Part shown: positions 15,875 to 24,061 of the stretch, piece after piece
How the letters are laid out: the number at the start of each line of letters is the position of its first letter
How positions within the stretch are numbered: the stretch's first letter is position 1
Origin: Actinomadura opuntiae
GTDB taxonomy: Bacteria > Actinomycetota > Actinomycetes > Streptosporangiales > Streptosporangiaceae
Direction of reading: 5' to 3'
Length of the DNA stretch: 64,000 nucleotides
NCBI RefSeq assembly: GCF_030283205.1
Contig: NZ_JASNWF010000008.1
Location: 310,001-374,000, forward strand
Translations under genes and position numbers: made by a program
The notes under the pieces: model-generated
The model's input: the letters and a program-made list of their open reading frames with translations, nothing else
Databases searched by the model: none
Told to the model about the DNA's origin: nothing

Positions 15875-17272
15875 TCAAGACGCGGCCTTGCCGTCCGGGA
15901 GGGCGATGGCGGGGATGACCGCGGCGACGGCGATGCCGATCGCCCACCAGAACGCGCCCTGGAAGGCACCGATGGCGCCGTGGACGAGGAGCGACTGCAG
16001 GACGACGGCGACGATCGCGGTGCCGAACGAGGCCCCGACCTGCTGGGCGATGCGGGTGTTCATGGTGGCGTGCGGGATGCCCGCCGGCCGGACGTCCTGG
16101 TAGGCGACGGACATCGGGGGGATCAGCACCGTTCCGACCCCCAGACCGCGGACCAGCAGCACGGCCCCCAGCCACCACAGGCTCGTGCCCGGTCCGGCGA
16201 GCGCGAAGGGGACGGTGGCGACGGCGGCGAGCAGGAAGCCGGCGACCGTCACGGCGCGCGCCCCGAACCGGTCGACCAGCCCGCCGACCGCGAAGCGCGC
16301 GGCGAGCGCGCCCACACCCTGCGGGATCATCAGCAGCCCGGCGTCCAGCACGCTGTCGCCCCGCAACTGCTGGTAGTACAGCGGCAGCAGGAACATGCCG
16401 GCGTACATCGCCGCGCCGGCGGTGAACAGGACCGTGGAGGCACTGCCGAGCGAGCGCGCGCGCAGCAGCCGGACGTCGACGATCGGCTCGCGCTCGCCGG
16501 GCCGTGACGCCCAGGCGACGAAGGCGGCCAGCAGGACGACCCCGGCCGACAGGGGCGCCAGCACTCCGGCGCGGCCGATCCCGCCGTCCTCGGACAGTTG
16601 CGAGAGGCCGAGCAGGATCCCCGCCAGCGCGGGCGCGAGCAGCAGCAGGCCGATCCAGTCCAGGCGCCCGCGTCCGGCCGGTGAGCCGGGACGGTCGGCG
16701 GGCAGGAACCGCCAGGCCAGCAGCAGCCCGACCGCGATCACGGGCACGTTGACGAGGAACAGCCAGCGCCAGCTCAGCCAGTTCAGGATCACGCCGCCGA
16801 GCACCGGGCCGAGGATCGGGCCGAGCGCTATCGGCAGGCTGACGGCCGCCATCAGCCTGCTGCCGACCCGTCCGCCCGCGGCCCGCACCGCGAGCGTCTG
16901 CATCAGCGGGAAGATCAGTCCGGCACCGAAGCCCTGCAGCACCCGGAAGCCGATCAGGCTGGTGTCGTCCCACGCCATCGCGCACAGCACCGAGGCGATC
17001 ACGAACAGCACCAGTGCGGCCGTCCAGACCCGCTTGCCGCCCCAGCGGCGCTCCGCCCATCCGGTGACCGGGATCGTCACGGCCATCGCCAGCAGGAAGC
17101 CGGTGGTGACCCACTGGATCGTGCCGGCGGTCGAGTGCAGCTCCACCGCCAGCGTGCGGATCGCGAGCGTCACCATCGTCGAGTCGAGGATCGCCGCGAT
17201 CCCGCCCACGACCAGCGCGATCAGCGCGTTCCTCACCTGCGGCGACAGCTTCGCCTCGGTGGTCGCCGTCAT
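15875..17272 (-). CDS. DHA2-family MFS drug exporter (EmrB/QacA type)
   Basis: A 465-residue membrane protein with about 14 hydrophobic segments. Motif C-like LDSTMVTLAIRTL in helix 1, GWAERRWGGKRVW after helix 2 and LGPVLGGVILNWLSWRWLFLVN (broken at about the turn) are all characteristic of proton-driven multidrug antiporters. Start ATG at 17272 with GGAGGCGGG upstream. Divergent from a TetR repressor with two palindromes between, the standard arrangement for inducible efflux. Confidence 0.9.
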   Translation of the reverse strand: MTATTEAKLSPQVRNALIALVVGGIAAILDSTMVTLAIRTLAVELHSTAGTIQWVTTGFLLAMAVTIPVTGWAERRWGGKRVWTAALVLFVIASVLCAMAWDDTSLIGFRVLQGFGAGLIFPLMQTLAVRAAGGRVGSRLMAAVSLPIALGPILGPVLGGVILNWLSWRWLFLVNVPVIAVGLLLAWRFLPADRPGSPAGRGRLDWIGLLLLAPALAGILLGLSQLSEDGGIGRAGVLAPLSAGVVLLAAFVAWASRPGEREPIVDVRLLRARSLGSASTVLFTAGAAMYAGMFLLPLYYQQLRGDSVLDAGLLMIPQGVGALAARFAVGGLVDRFGARAVTVAGFLLAAVATVPFALAGPGTSLWWLGAVLLVRGLGVGTVLIPPMSVAYQDVRPAGIPHATMNTRIAQQVGASFGTAIVAVVLQSLLVHGAIGAFQGAFWWAIGIAVAAVIPAIALPDGKAAS

Positions 17273-17288
17273 CGTCCCGCCTCCGACA

Positions 17289-17310
17289 TAAGAGAGGAAT
17301 TCATCTCTTA
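17289..17310. promoter_or_regulatory. TetR operator 1 (exporter side)
   Basis: A 22-bp palindrome with arms TAAGAGA and TCTCTTA and a GAATTC centre; only one base pair breaks the symmetry. It lies 17 bp upstream of the exporter start, so bound repressor would block its transcription start. Confidence 0.75.
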
Positions 17311-17330
17311 GTGAGAGTAGGGCGCTCCCG

Positions 17331-17352
17331 TAAGGAAGGCAAATCTTCCTTA
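17331..17352. promoter_or_regulatory. TetR operator 2 (repressor side)
   Basis: Perfect 8-bp arms TAAGGAAG and CTTCCTTA with a 6-bp centre, total 22 bp like operator 1. It overlaps the TATACT (17351-17356) -10 box of the tetR gene. The two operator centres are 42 bp apart, four helical turns. Confidence 0.8.
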
Positions 17353-17362
17353 TACTGGGCCC

Positions 17363-17977
17363 GTGACCCCATCTGCCGCCGAGCCCTCGCGCCGGCGCCG
17401 GCGCGGGCCCGAGCTCGAGGCCGCGCTGCTGGACGCGGCCTGGGACGAGCTGGTCGAGGCCGGCTTCGCGAAGCTGACCATGGAGTCGGTCGCCTCCCGC
17501 GCCGGCACCGGCATCGCCGTGCTGTACCGCCGCTGGGCCAACAAGGACGAGCTCGTGCTCGCCGCGCTCGAGCACTACCGCCGCACCCACCCGGTCGACG
17601 CCCCCGACACCGGCACCCTGCGCGACGACCTCGTGGCCGCGCTGACCGGCATGGGCCAGGCCCGCGCCGCCTTCTTCGCCGTCGCCGCGGCCGCCGCCTT
17701 CTCAGGGTTGCTGGCCAGCACCGGCCTCACCCCGGCCCAGGCCCGCGACCGGATCCTCGGCGGCCAGCGGCTCTCGATCGTCCGGACGATCTACGAGCGC
17801 GCCCACGCCCGCGGCGAGATCGACCTGGAACGGACCCCTCCGGCGGTGCTCGCCATGCCGTTCGACCTGGTGCGACACGACCTGCTCATGGACCTCGAAC
17901 CCCTGAAGCCCGCACGCATCGAGTCGATCGTCGACGACCTCTTCCTCCCCCTCGTCCACCACCACAACGCCTGTTGA
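17363..17977 (+). CDS. TetR-family repressor of the adjacent exporter
   Basis: A 204-residue repressor: helix-turn-helix LTMESVASRAGTGIAVLYRRW around residues 40-60 (the recognition helix is shown only in part), then a TetR_C_16-like helical ligand domain. The GTG start lies only six bases after a TATACT -10 box, so the mRNA is probably leaderless. It is divergent from the DHA2 exporter with an operator at each promoter. It probably senses a drug or lipid exported by that pump. Confidence 0.88.
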   Translation: MTPSAAEPSRRRRRGPELEAALLDAAWDELVEAGFAKLTMESVASRAGTGIAVLYRRWANKDELVLAALEHYRRTHPVDAPDTGTLRDDLVAALTGMGQARAAFFAVAAAAAFSGLLASTGLTPAQARDRILGGQRLSIVRTIYERAHARGEIDLERTPPAVLAMPFDLVRHDLLMDLEPLKPARIESIVDDLFLPLVHHHNAC

Positions 17978-17992
17978 CCGTGGGGGGCGGGC

Positions 17993-19114
17993 CTACAGAA
18001 CGCCGCTGCCCATCGGGATGCGGGCCGTCGCGGGCAATTCCACGGTGATGCGGATTCCGCCGGCTGAGCGCGGGGTCAGGGTGAGCGTTCCATCGTGCGC
18101 CTGGGTGATGGTTTTGACGATCGCCAGGCCGAGGCCGACGCCTGCGTGATCGGTGCGTATGCGCTCGGTGCCCCGCTGGAATGGTTCGGTGAGGGTCGCG
18201 GCCAATTGCGGGGTGAGGTTCTCGCCTGTGTTCTCGACGGTGAGCACCGCCGTCTTGGAGCGCACGCTGGTATCGACCCATACGGTGCCCTGCCCAGGCA
18301 GGTTATGCACGATCGCGTTGTGCACGAGGTTCATGGTCAGCTGCAGCAGGAGCGCTTGCGACCCGCTCGTGGGAGTGATGTCACCACAGGTCTCGATGGT
18401 GACGCCGTGCTTTTCCGCGAGAGGGAGGAGCGTTTCGGTGGCTTCTTCCGCGACGAGGGAGAGGTCGACGTCTTCCCGGGCGAAGGATCGCTGGTCGGCA
18501 CGGCTGAGCAGGAACAGCGCCTCGGTAAGGTCGATCGCCCGGGTGTTGACGGCGTGAAGGCGGTCGATGAGCTCGCCGGTGTCGTGGGCCGGATCGGTGC
18601 GGGCCACGTCGAGCAGCGTCTTCGAGATCGCGAGCGGTGTGCGCAGCTCGTGGGAGGCGTTGGCGGCGAACCTCCGCTGTTCGGCGACGTGCGCTTCGAG
18701 CCGTGCGAGCATCGTGTCGAAGGCGTCGGCGAGTTCGCGGAACTCGTCATTGCGGCCCGGCAGGCGGATCCGGTGGGAGAGCGATCCGTTCGTGGCCATT
18801 CGCGTGGCTTCCGCGATCCGGGTCAGCGGGTCCAGCATCCGGCCGGCGAGAATCCACCCTCCCGCGAGACCGAACACCAATAGGAACGCCAGAACCGCGA
18901 CCGCCCGCGGAGCGAAAACGCGCAAAAGGTTGGACCGAACGGGAAAGACACCGGTATCGGGAGTACCGGAGGGGACGATGAGCGCGCGGTCGGGGACGTA
19001 GCGCAGGAGGAACACCCACACCGCCGCGAGCAGCAGAGCGCCCGCGAGCATGAGGAACCCGGCGTAGCTGAGGGTGAGCCTGAGGCGAACGCTCAGCCCC
19101 GGGGCCCTACCCAC
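17993..19114 (-). CDS. Sensor histidine kinase, VanS-like
   Basis: A 373-residue membrane kinase. Transmembrane helices at about 12-36 and 68-92 enclose a short outside loop; HAMP follows (90-142), then the H box with His155 (ASHELRTPL), the N box (NLVHNAIVHN), G boxes (VENTGE, GVGLGLAIVK). The N box reads NxVxNA as in the HPK1 class. The GTG start at 19114 overlaps the response regulator's end by 8 bp. With the VanY-like gene next door, it probably senses cell-wall stress. Glycopeptide sensing is an inference. Confidence 0.87.
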   Translation of the reverse strand: MGRAPGLSVRLRLTLSYAGFLMLAGALLLAAVWVFLLRYVPDRALIVPSGTPDTGVFPVRSNLLRVFAPRAVAVLAFLLVFGLAGGWILAGRMLDPLTRIAEATRMATNGSLSHRIRLPGRNDEFRELADAFDTMLARLEAHVAEQRRFAANASHELRTPLAISKTLLDVARTDPAHDTGELIDRLHAVNTRAIDLTEALFLLSRADQRSFAREDVDLSLVAEEATETLLPLAEKHGVTIETCGDITPTSGSQALLLQLTMNLVHNAIVHNLPGQGTVWVDTSVRSKTAVLTVENTGENLTPQLAATLTEPFQRGTERIRTDHAGVGLGLAIVKTITQAHDGTLTLTPRSAGGIRITVELPATARIPMGSGVL

Positions 19115-19820
19115 GGTCTCCTCCCTCGCCTCCGGCCTCTGCCTCTGGCTCTGCCTCCGGCCGCGCGTCGATGCGGTAGCCGACGCCCGGCACGGTGGCG
19201 ATGATCTGCGGCTCCCCGAGACGCTTGCGCAGTGCCGAGACGGTGATCCGCACCGCGTTGGTGAACGGGTCGGCGTTCTCGTCCCACGCGCGTTCCAGCA
19301 GCTCCTCGGCGCTGACGACGCCGCCTTCGGCCGCGATGAGGACTTCGAGCACCGCGAACTGCTTCCTGGTCAGCGCGACGTAGCGGCCGTCCCGGTAGAC
19401 CTCCCTGCGGAACGGGTCCAGCCGCAGACCGGCGATCTCCCGCACGGGAGGCCTGCTGTGGCCGCGCCGGCGGTCGAGCGCTCTGAGCCTGAGCACGAGT
19501 TCGCGCAGTTCGAACGGTTTCGTGAGGTAGTCGTCGGCGCCGAGCTCGAACCCGGAGGCCTTGTCGTCGAGACGGTCGGCCGCGGTGAGCATGAGGATCG
19601 GCATGCCGCTGCCGGAGGCGACGATGCGCTTGGCGATCTCGTCACCGGAAGGCCCGGGGACGTCGCGGTCGAGGACGGCGATGTCGTAGCCGTTGACGCC
19701 CAGAAGCTCCAGCGCGGTGTCGCCGTCACCGGCGATGTCGGCGGCGATCGCTTCCAGGCGCAGGCCGTCGCGGATGCCCTCCGCCAGGTAGGGCTCGTCC
19801 TCAACGATCAGTACACGCAT
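19107..19820 (-). CDS. OmpR-family response regulator, VanR-like
   Basis: A 237-residue two-domain regulator. The receiver has acidic EDE at 7-9, the phosphoacceptor Asp51 in AVLDRDVPG, a TAAD switch Thr and LTKPFE with the conserved Lys. The C-terminal winged helix (about 135-225) ends in IIATVPGVGYRID. The tail is Glu/Gly-rich. It overlaps its kinase gene and is divergent from the vanY-like gene. Repeated TATGCGG-like boxes in the intergenic region are its likely binding sites. Confidence 0.9.
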   Translation of the reverse strand: MRVLIVEDEPYLAEGIRDGLRLEAIAADIAGDGDTALELLGVNGYDIAVLDRDVPGPSGDEIAKRIVASGSGMPILMLTAADRLDDKASGFELGADDYLTKPFELRELVLRLRALDRRRGHSRPPVREIAGLRLDPFRREVYRDGRYVALTRKQFAVLEVLIAAEGGVVSAEELLERAWDENADPFTNAVRITVSALRKRLGEPQIIATVPGVGYRIDARPEAEPEAEAGGEGGDRG

Positions 19821-19839
19821 GCTTCAAGGTTACGAGCCG

Positions 19840-19871
19840 CCGCATATCGTCTGCGTATCGAAAACCGCATA
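19840..19871. promoter_or_regulatory. Repeated boxes for the VanR-like regulator
   Basis: CCGCATA occurs at 19840-19846 and 19865-19871 with the related CTGCGTA at 19851-19857, all in the same direction. The spacings, 11 and 14 bp from start to start, are close to those of direct repeats bound by OmpR-family proteins. They lie between the divergent response-regulator and vanY-like genes. Confidence 0.6.
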
Positions 19872-19906
19872 CGTGCCTGCAACACCACGCCGCCTTCACT
19901 GGCAGC

Positions 19907-20605
19907 ATGGCTCAGATCCCGCCATCGGCGCGAACCTCGAAACGCCGATCTTACACATTCCTTATCGTCGGCCTGATAGTCGTCATAGCGGCGTTCGTCG
20001 CGGCCCTCGGTTATCGGTCGCTGAAAGCCTCGCCCTCCGCATCCTCCTCGCCATCTTCGTCATCGCGGCCATCTTTGACGTCCTCGTCATCCTCGCCGCC
20101 CTCGGCCGCACCACCCCCGGAGACTCTTCACAGTGAGCATCGTGGTGCGGTCGGCAGGGCCGACGGTGTCGTCCCCGACGGCGTGACGGTGTTCGATGGC
20201 GCGTTTCCGGCCGTTGCCAAGCTTGATCCGCATCTGCTCAAGGCCCTTCGCCGGGCCGCGTCGGACGCCGCGGGCGACAAGATCACGTTCTACGTCAACA
20301 GCGGCTGGCGTTCCCCGGAGTACCAGAACCGGCTTCTGCGCGAGGCGGTCTCCAAGTACGGGTCCAAAGCCGCGGCCGCCCGATGGGTGGCCACCGCCGC
20401 GACGTCTCCTCACGTGTCGGGGGACGCGGTCGACATCGGGCGCTCCGCCGCGACGGCGTGGCTGTCCCGGCACGGCGCCGAGTACGGCCTGTGCCAGATC
20501 TACCGCAACGAACCCTGGCACTACGAGCTGCGCACCGGAGCGATCGATCACGGCTGCCCGACCATGTACGCCGACCCCACCCAGGACCCGAGGATGCAGC
20601 AGTGA
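19907..20605 (+). CDS. vanY: VanY-like D-alanyl-D-alanine carboxypeptidase
   Basis: A 232-residue membrane-anchored peptidase of family M15B. One membrane helix (about 17-36) is followed by a Ser/Pro-rich linker and the catalytic domain: SGWRS (132-136), the zinc motif SPHVSGDAVDIG with His169 and Asp176, and EPWHYE with His205. It would trim the terminal D-Ala from peptidoglycan stems outside the cell. Divergent from the VanR/VanS pair, which probably controls it. There is no vanHAX ligase set here, so glycopeptide resistance is not shown. Confidence 0.88.
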   Translation: MAQIPPSARTSKRRSYTFLIVGLIVVIAAFVAALGYRSLKASPSASSSPSSSSRPSLTSSSSSPPSAAPPPETLHSEHRGAVGRADGVVPDGVTVFDGAFPAVAKLDPHLLKALRRAASDAAGDKITFYVNSGWRSPEYQNRLLREAVSKYGSKAAAARWVATAATSPHVSGDAVDIGRSAATAWLSRHGAEYGLCQIYRNEPWHYELRTGAIDHGCPTMYADPTQDPRMQQ

Positions 20606-21747
20606 CCGACAATGAGCGAGGACAGGCGACGGCCCCGGTGGACACGGTGGACACAGACTCGGTGGACTCGGTGAACACGGCGGACACGGTGGTGGCCGGG
20701 CGCGGCGCCGACCGTCCGGGTGCCGGCGCCGGTTCCTGGCGCGCGGGCATCCGCCGGGCGGTCCGCAATGGTTCGCGGCCGGAACCCTGGAGGCGCGGCC
20801 TGGTGCTCGCGGCGCTGGCGCTGCTGCTGGGCCTGTCCATGCTGCTGCACGCGGAGATCCCGAACGGGATCGGGAACCTCGGCAGCCTGGTGGAGACCGT
20901 CCTGCCGTGGTTCGGCCTGTTCATCCCCGTCCTGCTGATCGCCGCGCTGTGGCGCCGCTCCGCTTCCGCGGTGACCGCGCTGCTGCTGCCGGCCATCGTC
21001 TGGCTGAGCCTGTTCGGCGGGCTGCTCGGCGACAGGTCCCACCCGGGCGGCGATCTCACCGTGGTCAGCCACAATGTCGGCGCCGGCAATCCCGACCCGG
21101 CCGGCACCGCCGGCAAGCTGGCCGCGTCCGGGGCGGACGTGCTGGCACTGGAGGAGCTGTCGCGGGAGGCCCAGGGCGCCTACGAGAAGGGGCTGGCGAA
21201 GGCGTACCCGTTCCACACCGTTCAGGGCACGGTCGGGCTGTGGAGCAAGCTGCCGCTGTCGGACTCCCGGCCGGTCGAGATCGAGACGGACTACGGCCCG
21301 CTCGCGGCCACCAAGCCCGCCGCCGCCAAGCTGGTCGACAACCGGGCGCTGCGCACCACGGTGGCTACGGACCACGGGCCGCTGGCGGTGTACGTGGCGC
21401 ACCTGGGGTCCGTACGGGTGAATCCCAGAGGCGGCTTCGTGACGGTCTCGCGGGACAGGAACGCGCAGGCGCTCGGCAGGGCCGTCGCCGCCGAGCGGAA
21501 CGCGCGGGTGGTGCTGCTCGGCGACCTGAACGGCACCATGGACGACCGCGCGTTCGCCGGCCTCAACGCGCAGCTGCGCTCGGCCCAGGACGCGGCCGGG
21601 GACGGCTTCGGCTTCACCTGGCCGACCGAGTTCCCGATGGTGCGGATCGACCAGATCCTCGTCCGCGGCGTGAAGCCGATGAGCTCGTGGGTGCTGCCGC
21701 CCACCGGCAGCGACCACCGGCCGGTGGCGGCCCGGATCAGCTGGTGA
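20602..21747 (+). CDS. Membrane-anchored endonuclease/exonuclease/phosphatase family protein
   Basis: A 381-residue protein. After a polar N-terminus there are three hydrophobic helices (about 68-140), then an EEP fold outside the membrane: VVSHNVGAGN, LALEEL, LLGDLNGTMD, RIDQILV and GSDHRPV carry the metal and catalytic Asn, Glu, Asp and His. The substrate could be a phosphodiester in lipid or wall metabolism. GTGA overlap with vanY makes them one operon. The cytoplasmic start contains a short degenerate repeat of DTV/DSV units. Confidence 0.85.
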   Translation: MTDNERGQATAPVDTVDTDSVDSVNTADTVVAGRGADRPGAGAGSWRAGIRRAVRNGSRPEPWRRGLVLAALALLLGLSMLLHAEIPNGIGNLGSLVETVLPWFGLFIPVLLIAALWRRSASAVTALLLPAIVWLSLFGGLLGDRSHPGGDLTVVSHNVGAGNPDPAGTAGKLAASGADVLALEELSREAQGAYEKGLAKAYPFHTVQGTVGLWSKLPLSDSRPVEIETDYGPLAATKPAAAKLVDNRALRTTVATDHGPLAVYVAHLGSVRVNPRGGFVTVSRDRNAQALGRAVAAERNARVVLLGDLNGTMDDRAFAGLNAQLRSAQDAAGDGFGFTWPTEFPMVRIDQILVRGVKPMSSWVLPPTGSDHRPVAARISW

Positions 21748-21791
21748 ACGGCCCCGCGGCGCCGGCTCCGTGCCGGCGGTTCGCCTCGCGG

Positions 21792-22313
21792 TCAGCCGGG
21801 GACGTGCCCGAAGATCCGGCTGCCCGCGGCGGCGGGGTCGTCCCCGGCCCAGAACTCGTACCAGTGGGCCGCGAACTCCTCCCGGGAGATCGCGCCGTCG
21901 CCGTCCAGGTCCAGCAGGGCGAAGGCGTCACCGCCGTCGATGCGGCCGCTGCTCCACGCCGCGATCATCCGCTGGTACTCGGCCAGGGAGATGAGGCCGT
22001 CGCCGTCCTCGTCCACGGCCTCGAACATCATGTCGGCGGTCGTGGTGACCGCGCCGGGCATGCTCCTGAGCAGGTCGACGACGGCCAGGACGTCGTCGAT
22101 CATGACCGCGTCGGCCGTGCGGGAGTGCGTGGCCAGGGTGTCCCACCAGCCGCGCATGACCGCCAGCAGCCGTTCCTCGTCGCCCGCGACCCGGACCGCC
22201 GCCCACCGGCGGGCGAGGGCCTCGAAGTCGGCCTTGCGGAGAACGCCGTCCCCGTCGCCGTCCATGGCATCGAAGATCGACTGCACTTTGTCTCGCTGAA
22301 AGGGACTCGCCAC
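21792..22313 (-). CDS. EF-hand calcium-binding protein, calerythrin-like
   Basis: A 173-residue soluble protein with three canonical EF loops: DGDGDGVLRKAD (18-29), DEDGDGLISLAE (101-112) and DLDGDGAISREE (135-146). The second of the usual four hands is degenerate. It resembles actinobacterial calerythrins, sarcoplasmic-type calcium buffers. GTG start at 22313. Convergent with the EEP gene. No partner in the neighbourhood. Confidence 0.87.
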   Translation of the reverse strand: MASPFQRDKVQSIFDAMDGDGDGVLRKADFEALARRWAAVRVAGDEERLLAVMRGWWDTLATHSRTADAVMIDDVLAVVDLLRSMPGAVTTTADMMFEAVDEDGDGLISLAEYQRMIAAWSSGRIDGGDAFALLDLDGDGAISREEFAAHWYEFWAGDDPAAAGSRIFGHVPG

Positions 22314-22587
22314 ACTTCCGTCGTCCCCGCTCCCCCGAAGAGCGACACTGCCCCCACAGCGCCCTTGCCGTCACAGCCGAGTGACATCGCGATTGCCCGG
22401 AGTCACGATCATTCGCCGCCCAACTCGACGGCGCGGCGCAGGTCTCCGGCCTAGGCCTCCGGCTGTTCCCACGCTGCGAACTCCAGGCCTGGCTGAGCAC
22501 CTGCATCCAACGCCTGCCGACGGGTGACGCCCGCCATGGACCGCAACGTCGGTCGCGGGCGTCTGTTATCCATGTATGTTCTCCTGC
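22314..22587. other. Intergenic region, no gene seen
   Basis: The 274 bp between the EF-hand gene and the IclR gene hold both their upstream regions. A TATGTT box at 22575-22580 precedes the IclR ATG at 22588 by seven bases. I see no other conserved element. Confidence 0.5.
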
Positions 22588-23382
22588 ATGGCAGGACAGC
22601 GATCGGAGCGGGTCAGCGGGTATCGGGAGCGGAACTCCACCGCCGACCGCGCGCTGGACATCTTGCTGCTCTTCGACGACTCGCGCCTCGTGGTCGGCGG
22701 GCAGGAGGTCGCCGACCACCTCGGGGTCGCGCGGTCGACCGCCTACCGGTACCTGCAGAGCCTGGCGTCCTCGGGGTTCATCGAGGAGCAGCGGCCGGCG
22801 GGGTACCGGCTCGGACCGCGGGTGTTCGAGCTGGCGCGGCTGGCCCGCAAGGGCATCGGGCTGTCGGAGGTCGCGCGGCCGGTGATGCGGGAACTGGTCG
22901 AGCAGGTCGGCGAGGCGGTGCTGCTGACGCGCCGGACGGGCGCGACGGTGGTCTGCCTTGAGCGGGAGGAGGCCGACCATCCCGTCCGGCTGTCGTACGA
23001 GCGCGGGCACGTGCTGCCCGTCAACGCGGGCGCGTCGGCGCTGGTGCTATTGGCGTGGGCGCCGGAGAAGGAGATCGACGAGGTCGTCGAGCAGAGCGGC
23101 CTGCCCCGGTTCACCGACGCGACGCTGACCGACGCGGCCGCGCTGCGGGATCGGCTGGAGCGCATCCGGGAGACGGGGACGGCCGTGTCGCGCGGCGAGC
23201 TCGACGCCGACGTGCTGGGCGTGGCGGCCCCGATCCGCGATTCCGGCGGCGCGGTCGTCGCCGCGGTGAGCGTGGCCGCGCTGTCGTACCGGGTCCCGGA
23301 CGAGCGGGTGCCGCAGGTCACCGAGGCCGTGGAGAAGGCCGCCGCGCGGATCAGCGAACGGCTGGCGATCCTCGACTCCTAG
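22588..23382 (+). CDS. IclR-family transcriptional regulator
   Basis: A 264-residue regulator. The N-terminal winged helix (VADHLGVARSTAYRYLQSL) is followed by the IclR effector domain (LVEQVGEAVLLTRR through LGVAAPIRDSGGAVVAAVSV). ATG 22588 is chosen over ATG 22576 because a TATGTT -10 box ends at 22580, which makes the mRNA probably leaderless. It lies beside the aromatic catabolic operon and probably controls it; IclR proteins commonly respond to aromatic acids. CAGGA-rich palindromes at 23.95-24.05 kb are possible sites. Confidence 0.87.
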   Translation: MAGQRSERVSGYRERNSTADRALDILLLFDDSRLVVGGQEVADHLGVARSTAYRYLQSLASSGFIEEQRPAGYRLGPRVFELARLARKGIGLSEVARPVMRELVEQVGEAVLLTRRTGATVVCLEREEADHPVRLSYERGHVLPVNAGASALVLLAWAPEKEIDEVVEQSGLPRFTDATLTDAAALRDRLERIRETGTAVSRGELDADVLGVAAPIRDSGGAVVAAVSVAALSYRVPDERVPQVTEAVEKAAARISERLAILDS

Positions 23383-23429
23383 ACGGGGCGAGCGGCGCGG
23401 CACTCGGCGGTGCCGCGCCGCCGGCGCGT

Positions 23430-23924
23430 CTACTGGACGGGGCGGTAGGCGGGGCCGCCGTCGTCGAGGAGGCGCTCGGCCTCGGCGTAGATCTCCTCGG
23501 GGGGCAGGCCGAAGTCGATGCTCTTGCGGAAGGGCTGGGGGATGTCCCGGTCGATGCGCAGGTAGACCTCGTTGCGGTTGCCCTCGGGGTCGAAGAAGTA
23601 GATCCCGAGGGCGTTGCCGTGGGTGACCTCCTGCTGCACCCGGACCCCTTCCTCGGCGAACCTGCGGTGGAACGCGCGGATGTCGTCGAGGGTCTCGACG
23701 CGCCAGGAGATCTGGTGCTGCTGCTTGGCGCCGGGCGGGGCGGTGCGGCCGGTCTGCAGGACGAACTCGTGGTGCTCGACGTCGGGCCGGGCACTGAGGA
23801 AGACGATGCCGATGTCGTCGTCGTGGTCGGTGACGGTGAGGCCGAGGACGCGCTCGTAGAAGTCACGCATCAGCGGGAGGTCATCGACCCAGAGTCCGGT
23901 GTGTCCTAGTTCGGCGATGGCCAT
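23430..23924 (-). CDS. VOC-family extradiol dioxygenase-like protein
   Basis: A 164-residue single-subunit VOC protein with two beta-alpha-beta-beta-beta modules. The metal triad is intact: His8 (ELGHTGLWV), His70 (KQQHQISW) and Glu119 (NRNEVYLR). This points to an Fe(II)/Mn(II) extradiol ring-cleavage enzyme, catechol 2,3-dioxygenase-like, rather than a lactoylglutathione lyase. ATG at 23924 with AAGGAG upstream. Divergent from the FAH operon and probably co-regulated with it. Confidence 0.82.
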   Translation of the reverse strand: MAIAELGHTGLWVDDLPLMRDFYERVLGLTVTDHDDDIGIVFLSARPDVEHHEFVLQTGRTAPPGAKQQHQISWRVETLDDIRAFHRRFAEEGVRVQQEVTHGNALGIYFFDPEGNRNEVYLRIDRDIPQPFRKSIDFGLPPEEIYAEAERLLDDGGPAYRPVQ

Positions 23925-23947
23925 GGACGGCTCCTTGTCCTGTTTAA

Positions 23948-24056
23948 CAGGATGCTGATCCTGAATATCGAGCACGCTAGCTCATTGACCCTCGATCGAT
24001 CTAGCTCTAGCTTGTATCGAAAAGCAGGATGTCTGCTTCGAAAAACAGGACAGGAC
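23948..24056. promoter_or_regulatory. CAGGA-rich operator region of the catabolic operon
   Basis: The palindrome CAGGAT-N4-ATCCTG is at 23948-23963 and AAGCAG-N5-CTGCTT at 24022-24038. Two more CAGGAC words follow at 24046 and 24051. Five CAGGA words in about 110 bp between divergent dioxygenase and FAH genes suggest a multi-site operator, probably for the IclR protein. Confidence 0.55.
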
Positions 24057-24061
24057 GTGGG

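Noticed and set aside
20638..20700. Repeated GGACACGGTGG-like units
   Set aside because: A degenerate coding repeat (DTV/DSV) in the EEP protein's N-terminus. Too irregular for a functional DNA repeat.
22394..22560. Possible gene remnant before the IclR gene
   Set aside because: An open stretch reads like protein for about 40 codons, but I recognise no family and it has no start.
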